From NCBI GenBank assembly GCA_900752535.1, contig CAADVV010000451.1, positions 1-5,343 of the forward strand: a stretch of 5,343 bases of DNA. The letters are read 5' to 3'. Source of the DNA: Bacteroidales bacterium (lineage in GTDB: Bacteria; Bacteroidota; Bacteroidia; Bacteroidales; Muribaculaceae). The position numbers and the translations under genes were made by a program. Of this stretch, positions 1 to 5,343 are shown one piece after another (the stretch's first letter is position 1; every line of letters begins with the position of its first letter). The notes below the pieces were generated by a model. It had not been told where the DNA came from. It did no database searches and saw only the letters and a list, made by a program, of their open reading frames with translations.

Positions 1-117
1 ACCGGAGGCCTCGGGAAAAACTAAACTTTTCTTCTCCGTTGGAGCAGTTCTTTAAACACATTCACTAATTTTGCACTTGCTTGTTGACTCTACAGACAGT
101 GTCGGCTGAACTTAGCG
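1..117. other. Edge region without an assignable gene
   Basis: No gene can be assigned with confidence here. All three plus-strand frames are open at the left edge, with stops at about 22-24, 53-55 and 64-66, so the 3' tail of an upstream plus-strand gene may end here. A minus-strand frame starting with ATG at 61 also runs off the left edge, so a divergent gene cannot be excluded. None of these short peptides is recognisable. A lone TAATTTTG at 66-73 fits the Bacteroidota -7 box, but the nearest upstream TTG (39-41) is 24 bases away, longer than usual, so it is only a weak second promoter candidate for the lipid kinase gene. Confidence 0.4.
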
Positions 118-149
118 TTTGAAAGTTTCGGTTTTTATGGTTATCTTTG
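118..149 (+). promoter_or_regulatory. Bacteroidota-type promoter of the lipid kinase gene
   Basis: TTTG at 118-121 and TATCTTTG at 142-149 are separated by exactly 20 bases. This is a full match to the Bacteroidota primary sigma factor consensus (-33 TTTG, -7 TAnnTTTG). The -7 box ends only 7 bases before the ATG at 157. Transcription would therefore begin at or within a few bases of the start codon, which implies a leaderless or nearly leaderless mRNA. No in-frame start codon lies upstream that would change this. Confidence 0.75.
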
Positions 150-156
150 CATTGAT

Positions 157-1128
157 ATGGACAAAAACGCCCTCCTCATAGTCAACCCCATCTCGGGGAC
201 ACGCGCCAAACGCGACCTGCCGCAAACTGTCGTCTCGCGTTTGGGCGAATGGGGCTGGTCCACGGAGATAGCGCTCACCAAAGGCCCCGGCGACGCCACA
301 CAGTTAGCGTCAGTAGCGGCGGCTTCGGGCGAATATTCGGTCGTCATCGCCGCCGGAGGTGACGGCACAGTCAATGAAACCGCCCGCGGACTTATTGACA
401 CTGACACACCGTTGGCTATAATTCCCTGCGGGTCGGGCAACGGGCTTGCGCGCCATCTCAACATTCCTCTGGACACCGGGATGGCCCTTGACATAATCAA
501 TTCGGGGACACTGATTAAAGCCGATTACGCCACGGCCAACAACCGACCGTTTTTCTGCACCTGCGGCGTAGGCTTCGATGCCGCCGTCTCCGAACGTTTC
601 GCCACCAAAAACCGCCGCGGTCTGATGACATATCTTCAGACAGCCTTCGAAACGGTTGTAAGATATAGCCCCACAACCTACACCATTGAAGCCAACGGGC
701 TGACACTCACCCACGAAGCCTTTCTTGTAGCGGTCTGTAACGCTTCACAATATGGCAACAACGCCTTTATTGCTCCCGGCGCATCCATCGTCGACGGGGT
801 ACTCGACGTTATAGTCCTTCATGCCGGAAATCCGTTCGAGACAATGAAATTCGGTCTCGAGGTCATGAGCGGCACTCTCAACCGCAATGCCCAGGTCGAC
901 ATTGTACGCACCTCGTCACTGTCAATCACACGCAATACAGACGGACCCGCCCATCTCGACGGCGAACCGGTCGACAACCTCGGCCACCGACTTGAAATCG
1001 TCTGTCACCCAGGGTGTCTGAAAATGATTGTACCGTCATCCATACCCCAGTTCAAACCGCTCGTGACGCCCCTGACAGCTTTCGTGCGCGACATGCGCCT
1101 GACATTCCGCCATCTGCTTAAAATCTGA
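157..1128 (+). CDS. Diacylglycerol/sphingosine kinase superfamily lipid kinase
   Basis: 323-residue cytosolic or membrane-peripheral lipid kinase of the YegS/DgkB/sphingosine kinase superfamily, which phosphorylates a lipid hydroxyl using ATP. Motifs seen in order are NPISG (residues 10-14), the nucleotide-binding GGDGTVNE (67-74), GSGNGLAR (92-99), GVGFDAAVS (137-145), DGVLDV (213-218) and the C-terminal HLDGEP (266-271). Length is usual for the family. The start at 157 is favoured because NPISG normally lies about ten residues in, and no other in-frame start is available upstream. There is no signal peptide or clear membrane segment. The C-terminal tail after about residue 285 is basic and hydrophobic and could touch the membrane. 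The substrate cannot be read from the sequence: diacylglycerol, undecaprenol-like lipids or a sphingoid base are possible. The GSGN form of the second motif resembles eukaryotic sphingosine kinases, and many Bacteroidota make sphingolipids, but this is only suggestive. The gene has its own promoter and converges on der. Confidence 0.88.
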   Translation: MDKNALLIVNPISGTRAKRDLPQTVVSRLGEWGWSTEIALTKGPGDATQLASVAAASGEYSVVIAAGGDGTVNETARGLIDTDTPLAIIPCGSGNGLARHLNIPLDTGMALDIINSGTLIKADYATANNRPFFCTCGVGFDAAVSERFATKNRRGLMTYLQTAFETVVRYSPTTYTIEANGLTLTHEAFLVAVCNASQYGNNAFIAPGASIVDGVLDVIVLHAGNPFETMKFGLEVMSGTLNRNAQVDIVRTSSLSITRNTDGPAHLDGEPVDNLGHRLEIVCHPGCLKMIVPSSIPQFKPLVTPLTAFVRDMRLTFRHLLKI

Positions 1129-1178
1129 CCGGGCCCTCCACTTAAGGAAAGCCCGGCCATTATTTCATCAAGAATAAT
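1129..1178. terminator. Tandem hairpins between convergent genes, probable bidirectional terminator
   Basis: Directly after the TGA of the lipid kinase gene, CCGGGC (1129-1134) pairs with GCCCGG (1151-1156) across a 16-base loop. That loop can form a further short TCC/GGA pairing. An AT-only hairpin follows: ATTATT (1159-1164) with AATAAT (1173-1178). For the plus strand, ATTATTT after the GC stem acts as a weak U-tract. For der on the minus strand the AT hairpin comes first and the GC stem second. The uridine tracts are imperfect, so efficiency is uncertain. The position between two convergent genes supports the call. Confidence 0.55.
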
Positions 1179-1193
1179 ATCTCGCGCGGAAGT

Positions 1194-2513
1194 TTATTTC
1201 TCTCGCATGAAGACATTGATGGGTGTGCCGGAGAAATCCCAGTTCTCGCGTATCTTGTTTTCGAGATAACGGCGATAAGGCTCCTTGACCCACTGCGGCA
1301 GGTTGCAGAAGAAGATGAACGTAGGCACAGCCGCACCCTTCAGCATCGTGACATATTTTATCTTGATGTATTTGCCCTTGTTGGCAGGGGGCGGATATGC
1401 GGCCACTGCCTCGAGCATCACCTTGTTGAGCACCGATGTGGGGATTGTGCGCAGACGGTTCTCATAGACATGCACAGCGGTCTCAAGCACTTTGTGGATA
1501 CGCTGGCGCGTCAGAGCCGACGAGAACACAATCGGGAAGTCGGTGAACGGAGCCAGACGGGCGCGGATAGCGTCTTCGAAATGACTGATGGCCTCGGGCG
1601 ACTTGTCCTCGGCGATATCCCATTTGTTGACACAGACAACGAGGCCTTTCTTGTTCTTCTGTATAAGTGAGAAAATGGCCTGGTCCTGCGCCTCGATGCC
1701 GCGAGTGGCGTCAATCATCAGGATGCAGACGTCGGAGGCCTCGATGGCGCGTATAGAGCGGATAACCGAATAGTATTCGATGTCCTCGTGTACCTTGTTC
1801 TTCTTGCGTATACCGGCGGTGTCGACGAGATAGAAGTCAAAGCCGAACTTGTTATAGCGCGTGTAGATTGAGTCGCGGGTTGTTCCGGCGATGTCAGTCA
1901 CGATATGGCGGTCCTCGCCGATAAAGGCGTTGATGAGGCTCGATTTGCCGGCATTGGGGCGGCCCACGATAGCGAATTTGGGCAGATTGTCGAGCGCCTC
2001 GGCGGCATCCTCGTCTTTCTCGGGCAGCATCCTGACCACCTCGTCGAGGAGGTCACCCGTGCCGAAGCCGCTGACGGCCGACACCGGATAAGGCTCGCCG
2101 AGACCGAGCGAATAAAACTCGGCGATGTTATAGAGCCAGTCGTTCGAGTCGACCTTGTTGGCGACAAGTACGACCGGTTTGCGCGACTTGCGGAGTATCT
2201 CGGCCACGTGGTCGTCAAGGTCGGTCACACCGTTCATGGCGTCAACCACAAACATGATTTCGTCGGCCTGTTCGATGGCCAGTTCGACCTGTTTGTTGAT
2301 TTCCTCCTCGAAGATATCGTCTGAGTTGACCACCCAGCCGCCGGTGTCGATAATCGAAAATTCCTTGCCGTTCCAGTCGACTTTGCCATACTGGCGGTCG
2401 CGGGTCGTACCGGCGGTCTCGTCGACGATGGCCGTGCGGGTGCCTGTCAGACGGTTAAAGAGGGTTGACTTGCCGACATTGGGGCGGCCTACGATTGCGA
2501 CTATCTGTGACAT
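1194..2513 (-). CDS. der: Ribosome assembly GTPase Der (EngA), two GTPase domains
   Basis: 439-residue essential GTPase that acts in late maturation of the 50S ribosomal subunit. The first G domain shows GRPNVGKST (9-17), TTRD (36-39), DTGG (56-59) and NKVD (119-122). The second shows GRPNAGKSS (184-192), TTRD (211-214), DTAG (231-234) and NKWD (296-299). An acidic linker joins them (about 165-175). A C-terminal KH-like domain (about 350-439) contains the basic stretch around NKGKYIKIKYV. Tandem G domains plus the KH-like domain are diagnostic of Der, and the length is normal. The ATG at 2513 puts the P-loop at residue 9, as expected. It lies 47 bases downstream of era on the same strand, with a probable promoter of its own in that gap and no terminator between the two, so it can be read both from era and independently. 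Confidence 0.98.
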   Translation of the reverse strand: MSQIVAIVGRPNVGKSTLFNRLTGTRTAIVDETAGTTRDRQYGKVDWNGKEFSIIDTGGWVVNSDDIFEEEINKQVELAIEQADEIMFVVDAMNGVTDLDDHVAEILRKSRKPVVLVANKVDSNDWLYNIAEFYSLGLGEPYPVSAVSGFGTGDLLDEVVRMLPEKDEDAAEALDNLPKFAIVGRPNAGKSSLINAFIGEDRHIVTDIAGTTRDSIYTRYNKFGFDFYLVDTAGIRKKNKVHEDIEYYSVIRSIRAIEASDVCILMIDATRGIEAQDQAIFSLIQKNKKGLVVCVNKWDIAEDKSPEAISHFEDAIRARLAPFTDFPIVFSSALTRQRIHKVLETAVHVYENRLRTIPTSVLNKVMLEAVAAYPPPANKGKYIKIKYVTMLKGAAVPTFIFFCNLPQWVKEPYRRYLENKIRENWDFSGTPINVFMREK

Positions 2514-2545
2514 ATATACTCGTTTGGTTTCTTCGTTTCAGACTG

Positions 2546-2578
2546 CAAAGATAGTTATTTTTACTCGATATAGCCGAA
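2546..2578 (-). promoter_or_regulatory. Probable der promoter overlapping the end of era
   Basis: On the minus strand TATCTTTG (2553-2546) matches the -7 consensus TAnnTTTG fully. TTCG (2578-2575), 21 bases upstream, matches three of four bases of the -33 box TTTG. The -33 part lies inside the last codons of era and the -7 part in the 47-base intergenic gap. Transcription would start near 2540, giving a leader of about 25-30 bases before the der ATG at 2513. The leader is purine-rich (GAAGAAA) but has no clear Shine-Dalgarno sequence. Confidence 0.55.
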
Positions 2579-3454
2579 CTCCTTCAGCTTGTTCTCGCGC
2601 GAGCGCCAGTTTGGCTCGACCTTGACAAACAGCTCGAGATAAACCTTTTTGCCAAAGAATGTCTCGATGTCCTTGCGGGCCTCGGTGCCGACTTTCTTCA
2701 GGCGCGAGCCGCCGTGGCCGATGAGAATGCCCTTCTGTGAGTCACGCTCGACATAGATGACAGCCATGATGTGGATTGCACCCTCTTTTTCGTCAAACTT
2801 CTCGACAATGACTTCGGTCGAATAAGGTACCTCCTTCTCATAGTTGGTCAGAATCTTCTCGCGGATAATCTCCGTCACGAAGAAGCGGGCGGGCTTATCG
2901 GTCAGCGCGTCTTTGCCGAAATAAGGAGGCGACGGAGGCAGCAGCTCGACAATACGTCTCATCAGGTTGTCGACATTGAAGTGTTCCTTGGCTGACGTCG
3001 GAAATATCTCTGCGTTGGGCAGCAACTCCTTCCAGCGCGCTACGATGCTCTCAAGCTCGTTCTGTCCCTTGAGCAGGTCGATTTTGTTGATGACCAGGAG
3101 TACAGGCACTTTCTCCTTCGCCACCTTTTCGAGAAAGTCAGCGTTTTTGACGGGGTCTTCGACGACGTCTGTGACATAGAGAATCTCGTCGGCGTCGGTC
3201 AGAGCGCCTTTGGAGAATTCAAGCATCGACTCCTGAAGCTTATACTTGGGCTTGAGCACACCGGGAGTGTCAGAGAAGACAATCTGATAGTCGGGCGTGT
3301 TGACAATGCCCATGATACGGTGTCGCGTTGTCTGCGCTTTTGAGGTAATAATCGAGATACGTTCGCCCACGAGGTCATTCATGAGCGTGGATTTGCCGAC
3401 ATTGGGATTGCCCACGATGTTGACAAATCCGGCTTTATGGGTATTTTCGGGCAT
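2561..3454 (-). CDS. era: Ribosome assembly GTPase Era
   Basis: 297-residue GTPase that binds 16S rRNA near its 3' end and promotes 30S subunit maturation. The G domain carries GNPNVGKST (15-23), the switch I motif TTRHR (42-46), DTPG (62-65), NKID (123-126) and a TSAKE element (153-157). The FFVTEIIREKIL stretch (191-202) is the usual entry to the C-terminal KH domain. That domain has the RNA-binding loop as GHGGSRLKKVG (246-256), and the protein ends at NKLKEFGYIE. Length and domain order are typical. The ATG at 3454 leaves a short eight-residue lead before the G domain, as in relatives. Next downstream is der. Directly upstream is the PNGase F-like gene, where fabH would normally be expected. 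Because a terminator-like hairpin lies at 3497-3526, era probably needs its own promoter in the roughly 40 bases before its start, where only a weak candidate is visible. Confidence 0.98.
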   Translation of the reverse strand: MPENTHKAGFVNIVGNPNVGKSTLMNDLVGERISIITSKAQTTRHRIMGIVNTPDYQIVFSDTPGVLKPKYKLQESMLEFSKGALTDADEILYVTDVVEDPVKNADFLEKVAKEKVPVLLVINKIDLLKGQNELESIVARWKELLPNAEIFPTSAKEHFNVDNLMRRIVELLPPSPPYFGKDALTDKPARFFVTEIIREKILTNYEKEVPYSTEVIVEKFDEKEGAIHIMAVIYVERDSQKGILIGHGGSRLKKVGTEARKDIETFFGKKVYLELFVKVEPNWRSRENKLKEFGYIE

Positions 3455-3461
3455 GACTGCT

Positions 3462-3493
3462 TGAAGTTATAGGGTTTGTTATATCAGATAAAA
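3462..3493 (-). promoter_or_regulatory. Weak candidate promoter of era
   Basis: On the minus strand TTTT (3493-3490) lies 20 bases upstream of TAACTTCA (3469-3462). This fits three of four bases of the -33 box and the TA and first two T positions of the TAnnTTTG box. The TTTT run also serves as the uridine tract of the preceding terminator. The match is poor and is reported mainly because era needs a start signal after that hairpin. Readthrough from upstream is the alternative. Confidence 0.2.
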
Positions 3494-3526
3494 CGAGCCG
3501 GAGCGCTGAAATGTTTGCGCCCCGGC
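3490..3526 (-). terminator. Intrinsic terminator after the PNGase F-like gene
   Basis: On the minus strand GCCGGGGCGC (3526-3517) pairs with GCGCTCCGGC (3506-3497) through a 10-base loop. Nine pairs are Watson-Crick and one is a G-U wobble. The stem is GC-rich and is followed by TCGTTTTAT, which provides a short uridine run. It lies 24 bases past the stop codon of the PNGase F-like gene and before era, so it should separate the two transcription units. Confidence 0.72.
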
Positions 3527-3550
3527 ATATGTTCGGTTGGGTACGGAAGG

Positions 3551-4951
3551 TCAGTGACGCACGATTTTACGCACAGCCGAAGAACCGTCGGCACAACGGA
3601 GTCCGAGGAGATATACACCCGGCTCATAGAGTGACAGCTCCATCTCGCCGGCGGCGCCGGGAACTATGCGCAACATCTCGCCGCGTGTCGAATAGAGGAC
3701 AGCCTCGCTGACTTCGCGGTCACAGGTCCATCTGACCATGTCGCCGTCAACGGTGACAGTGGTCTCCGGCTCAAGCATCTCGGGGGTATACATTCCGGCG
3801 GGAAGACGGCCTTCGGTCAGACCCTGAAAGTAAGCCGACACGGGGAAGTCGCCCTGCTCGCCATTGAATTTGGCGTCGGGAACCTCGACTGTGAATGTAT
3901 GTGTGCCCTTGGTTACGGGACCGAGGTCAATCTCACGGATGGGAATGATGGCTCCGGGACACCAGTTGCTCGAACGCTGCCACGATTTGTCAGAACGTTT
4001 GTTGCCATAGATGCCGTTGGGCTGGGTGTTGTACTTACGGTAGGGCTCGCAGGAAACGCCGCCGGGCGTATACTGCATGGCTTCCTTGCCGTCAAACGAA
4101 ATCAGGTGGAGACGTCTGATATATTCCTCGCCGCCGCTGTTGGCGCCATGGTTCGAGATTATGAAAGTGATGCGGCCGTCGGTAACATCCTCGGGGACCT
4201 CAAATGTCCAGGTCTTTATGCAGCGGCCGATTTCGTCCGTGCCGCGCTCAGAGTAGTTGTTGAGGTTGTGGCCCTGATATTCGGGACGTCTGATGACGAT
4301 GGGCACAAAGACATGTTTATCGGTCATCTGGGCCGGTTCGCTGTACGAATCAAATGTCAGGGTGCCGGCAAAGACGTCGTTGCGGTCCTTACATCCGGCT
4401 ATCTGCTCGTTGGCGGCATAGGGCACGCCGAACAGCTCCAGCTCAATCCAGAAGTCGTAGTTGGCGCGGAGCTGAGCGTCGCGGAAGATATATGAGGCGG
4501 CGTCGACGGTGTAGGCATAGGGAACCTCAAACGGCTCTTTGTTTTTATCCATGAAGGGGGTGATGTAGCGCGCCAGTTCCACACGGGTAGCCGTCTCCCA
4601 GTCGTACGTATCGGCGCCTTTGGGGGTCAGGGCCAGGTTGACATTGCCGATGCGGTCATAGTTGTCACACAAGGCGCGGACGATGACGTTCAGGTCAAGG
4701 TCTTCGCCGAACCAGTTGAGCTGTTCTTCGGTCAGCTTGACGCTGTAGAGGCTGTTGCGGAGTCGGAGAATGCCGTCATTCTTGTCAGCGTCGATTATTT
4801 TTTCCATCTGATAGCCGTCGTAATAGACGACATCATCGAAAAGTTTGAGCTGACGGGGTTCGCCGGCGTCCTGACCAGCGGCTGACAGCGGAGCGGCAGC
4901 CATCGAAAGCAGGAGAGCAGCAGGCATAATAGCCGGAGTAAAGAATTTCAT
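3551..4951 (-). CDS. Secreted peptide-N-glycosidase F-like protein with T9SS-type C-terminal domain
   Basis: 466-residue exported protein related to Elizabethkingia/Flavobacterium PNGase F, an amidase that cleaves the bond between asparagine and the first GlcNAc of N-glycans. A signal peptide spans residues 1 to about 25 (FFTPAIMPAALLLSMAAAPLSA) with no lipobox. CDNYDRIGNVNL (95-106) aligns with PNGase F CDEWDRYANVYV, placing Asp99 at catalytic Asp60. RYITPF (128-133) matches RFITPY. IELELF (169-174) probably supplies the Glu118 counterpart. GGEEYIRRLHLI (273-284) aligns with CAEWCFRTHTI, placing Glu276 at Glu206. NWCPGAIIPIR (329-339) matches GWCPGMAVPTR. Residues about 399-466 look like a T9SS type A sorting domain (VLYSTRGEMLRIV, LYEPGVYLL, terminal VRKIVRH). 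The ATG at 4951 is chosen because it begins the signal peptide; a TTG further upstream at 4999 lies inside the promoter -7 box and cannot be the start. Likely single-gene unit between two terminators. Relatedness is judged by eye; activity is inferred. Confidence 0.85.
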   Translation of the reverse strand: MKFFTPAIMPAALLLSMAAAPLSAAGQDAGEPRQLKLFDDVVYYDGYQMEKIIDADKNDGILRLRNSLYSVKLTEEQLNWFGEDLDLNVIVRALCDNYDRIGNVNLALTPKGADTYDWETATRVELARYITPFMDKNKEPFEVPYAYTVDAASYIFRDAQLRANYDFWIELELFGVPYAANEQIAGCKDRNDVFAGTLTFDSYSEPAQMTDKHVFVPIVIRRPEYQGHNLNNYSERGTDEIGRCIKTWTFEVPEDVTDGRITFIISNHGANSGGEEYIRRLHLISFDGKEAMQYTPGGVSCEPYRKYNTQPNGIYGNKRSDKSWQRSSNWCPGAIIPIREIDLGPVTKGTHTFTVEVPDAKFNGEQGDFPVSAYFQGLTEGRLPAGMYTPEMLEPETTVTVDGDMVRWTCDREVSEAVLYSTRGEMLRIVPGAAGEMELSLYEPGVYLLGLRCADGSSAVRKIVRH

Positions 4952-4996
4952 GTGCCTCGTTTTGGATTTTAAGGGGATAATGTGATATATTTTCTG

Positions 4997-5028
4997 CAAA
5001 TCTAAGGAAAATCATGTTAAAACACAAG
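4997..5028 (-). promoter_or_regulatory. Bacteroidota-type promoter of the PNGase F-like gene
   Basis: On the minus strand CTTG (5028-5025) and TAGATTTG (5004-4997) are 20 bases apart. The -7 box matches TAnnTTTG in full and the -33 box three of four bases. Transcription would begin near 4990, leaving a leader of roughly 40 bases that is A-rich just before the ATG at 4951. It lies just downstream of the fabH hairpin, so the gene is probably transcribed on its own. Confidence 0.7.
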
Positions 5029-5032
5029 TGCA

Positions 5033-5082
5033 GACACAAAACAAGTTCCGCAGACTTGCATGGAGATCTGCGGAACTTGTTT
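5033..5082 (-). terminator. Strong hairpin terminator after fabH
   Basis: A perfect 14-base inverted repeat, ACAAGTTCCGCAGA (5041-5054) and its complement (5067-5080), surrounds a 12-base loop. Two more A-T pairs extend it outward to 16 base pairs. Read in the fabH direction the stem is followed by TTTGTGTCTG, a short, imperfect uridine tract. It begins 21 bases past the fabH stop codon. The stem is unusually long and perfect, and an intrinsic terminator is the simplest reading. Confidence 0.7.
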
Positions 5083-5103
5083 AAGTTATATCGTTGTGTC
5101 CGG

Positions 5104-5343
5104 TTACCAGATGAGATACATGGCACCCCATGTATAGCCGGCTCCGAAGGCAGTCAGCACAAGTCTGTCACCGGGGTGGAGTTTCTCGCTCATTTCGTCA
5201 AGACATAGCGGAATCGAGGCAGCCGACGTGTTGCCACGGTTTTCGATGTTGACAAGAACCTTGTCCATAGGCACACCGGCGCGCGAGGCCACTGCCTCAA
5301 TGATGCGCAGATTGGCCTGATGTGGCACGAGACAGTCAATGTC
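5104..5343 (-). CDS. fabH: Beta-ketoacyl-ACP synthase III (FabH), C-terminal part, cut by window edge
   Basis: Only the last 79 residues are in the window; the rest lies beyond the right edge. FabH condenses acetyl-CoA or another short acyl-CoA with malonyl-ACP to start fatty-acid synthesis in the cytosol. The visible part contains the catalytic histidine in LVPHQANLRII and the catalytic asparagine in NRGNTSAASIP. It ends with the typical PGDRLVLTAFGAGYTWGA segment and finishes YLIW. The N-terminal cysteine of the catalytic triad is outside the window. A GTG codon at 5328 encodes the valine before the PHQAN motif and is not a start. In Bacteroidota fabH usually precedes era and der directly; here the PNGase F-like gene separates it from era. 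Confidence 0.96.
   Translation of the reverse strand, partial: DIDCLVPHQANLRIIEAVASRAGVPMDKVLVNIENRGNTSAASIPLCLDEMSEKLHPGDRLVLTAFGAGYTWGAMYLIW

Noticed and set aside
1..66. Tail of an upstream gene, for example the frame ending in TGGLGKN at 22-24, or a minus-strand gene starting at 61
   Set aside because: All three plus-strand frames and one minus-strand frame are open at the edge, and none gives a recognisable peptide. The choice cannot be made from this window.
141..714. Minus-strand reading frames opposite the lipid kinase gene
   Set aside because: Low-complexity, arginine-rich shadow translations of a well-supported plus-strand gene.
1905..2625. Long plus-strand reading frames (139 and 156 residues) opposite der and the end of era
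   Set aside because: They are complements of conserved GTPase motifs, with no upstream promoter and no recognisable protein features.
3899..4495. 198-residue plus-strand reading frame opposite the PNGase F-like gene
   Set aside because: It begins with a non-ATG start, has no recognisable domain, and is fully antisense to a gene with strong family motifs. It is explained by codon bias in the true frame.
4952..4999. A 16-residue N-terminal extension of the PNGase F-like protein starting from TTG at 4999
   Set aside because: The TTG overlaps the -7 promoter box, so it would not be transcribed, and the extension would place charged residues ahead of a normal signal peptide that begins at the ATG at 4951.
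5104..5328. A separate 74-residue gene starting at GTG 5328
   Set aside because: The reading frame continues to the window edge and the GTG is the valine directly before the catalytic PHQAN motif of FabH, so this is the tail of fabH.
1..5343. CRISPR array, tandem repeats, insertion sequence ends, tRNA or rRNA genes
   Set aside because: No spaced direct repeats, transposase-like frames, terminal inverted repeats or cloverleaf-forming sequences were seen on either strand.

Overview
The window looks like a chromosomal segment of a Bacteroidales bacterium, possibly of the Muribaculaceae. The gene order fabH-era-der is typical of the Bacteroidota. The promoters match the Bacteroidota consensus (TTTG about 20 bases upstream of TAnnTTTG) rather than the E. 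coli type. No Shine-Dalgarno sequences stand out, and one protein ends in a domain resembling the type IX secretion signal. The family assignment is inference from moderate GC content and gene style.

Layout: bases 1-156 are an edge fragment plus the promoter of the first gene. A plus-strand lipid kinase of the diacylglycerol/sphingosine kinase superfamily follows (157-1128). It converges on a minus-strand block across a short intergenic region with two hairpins (1129-1193). Reading the minus strand from right to left there are four genes: the C-terminal end of fabH (5343-5104), a secreted peptide-N-glycosidase F-like protein (4951-3551), era (3454-2561) and der (2513-1194).

fabH, era and der are housekeeping genes for fatty-acid initiation, 30S maturation and 50S maturation. 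The unexpected gene is the PNGase F-like one between fabH and era. It has its own consensus promoter, a hairpin terminator on each side, a signal peptide and a C-terminal domain resembling a T9SS type A sorting domain. It therefore reads as an independent single-gene unit placed inside a conserved housekeeping cluster. Its likely role is removing N-linked glycans from host or dietary glycoproteins outside the cell. Both catalytic acidic residues that I can align confidently with PNGase F (Asp60 and Glu206) are present. The flanking genes say nothing about this function, so the assignment rests on the protein itself.

No CRISPR array, insertion sequence, tRNA or rRNA was seen. The many overlapping antisense reading frames are shadows of the five genes above.
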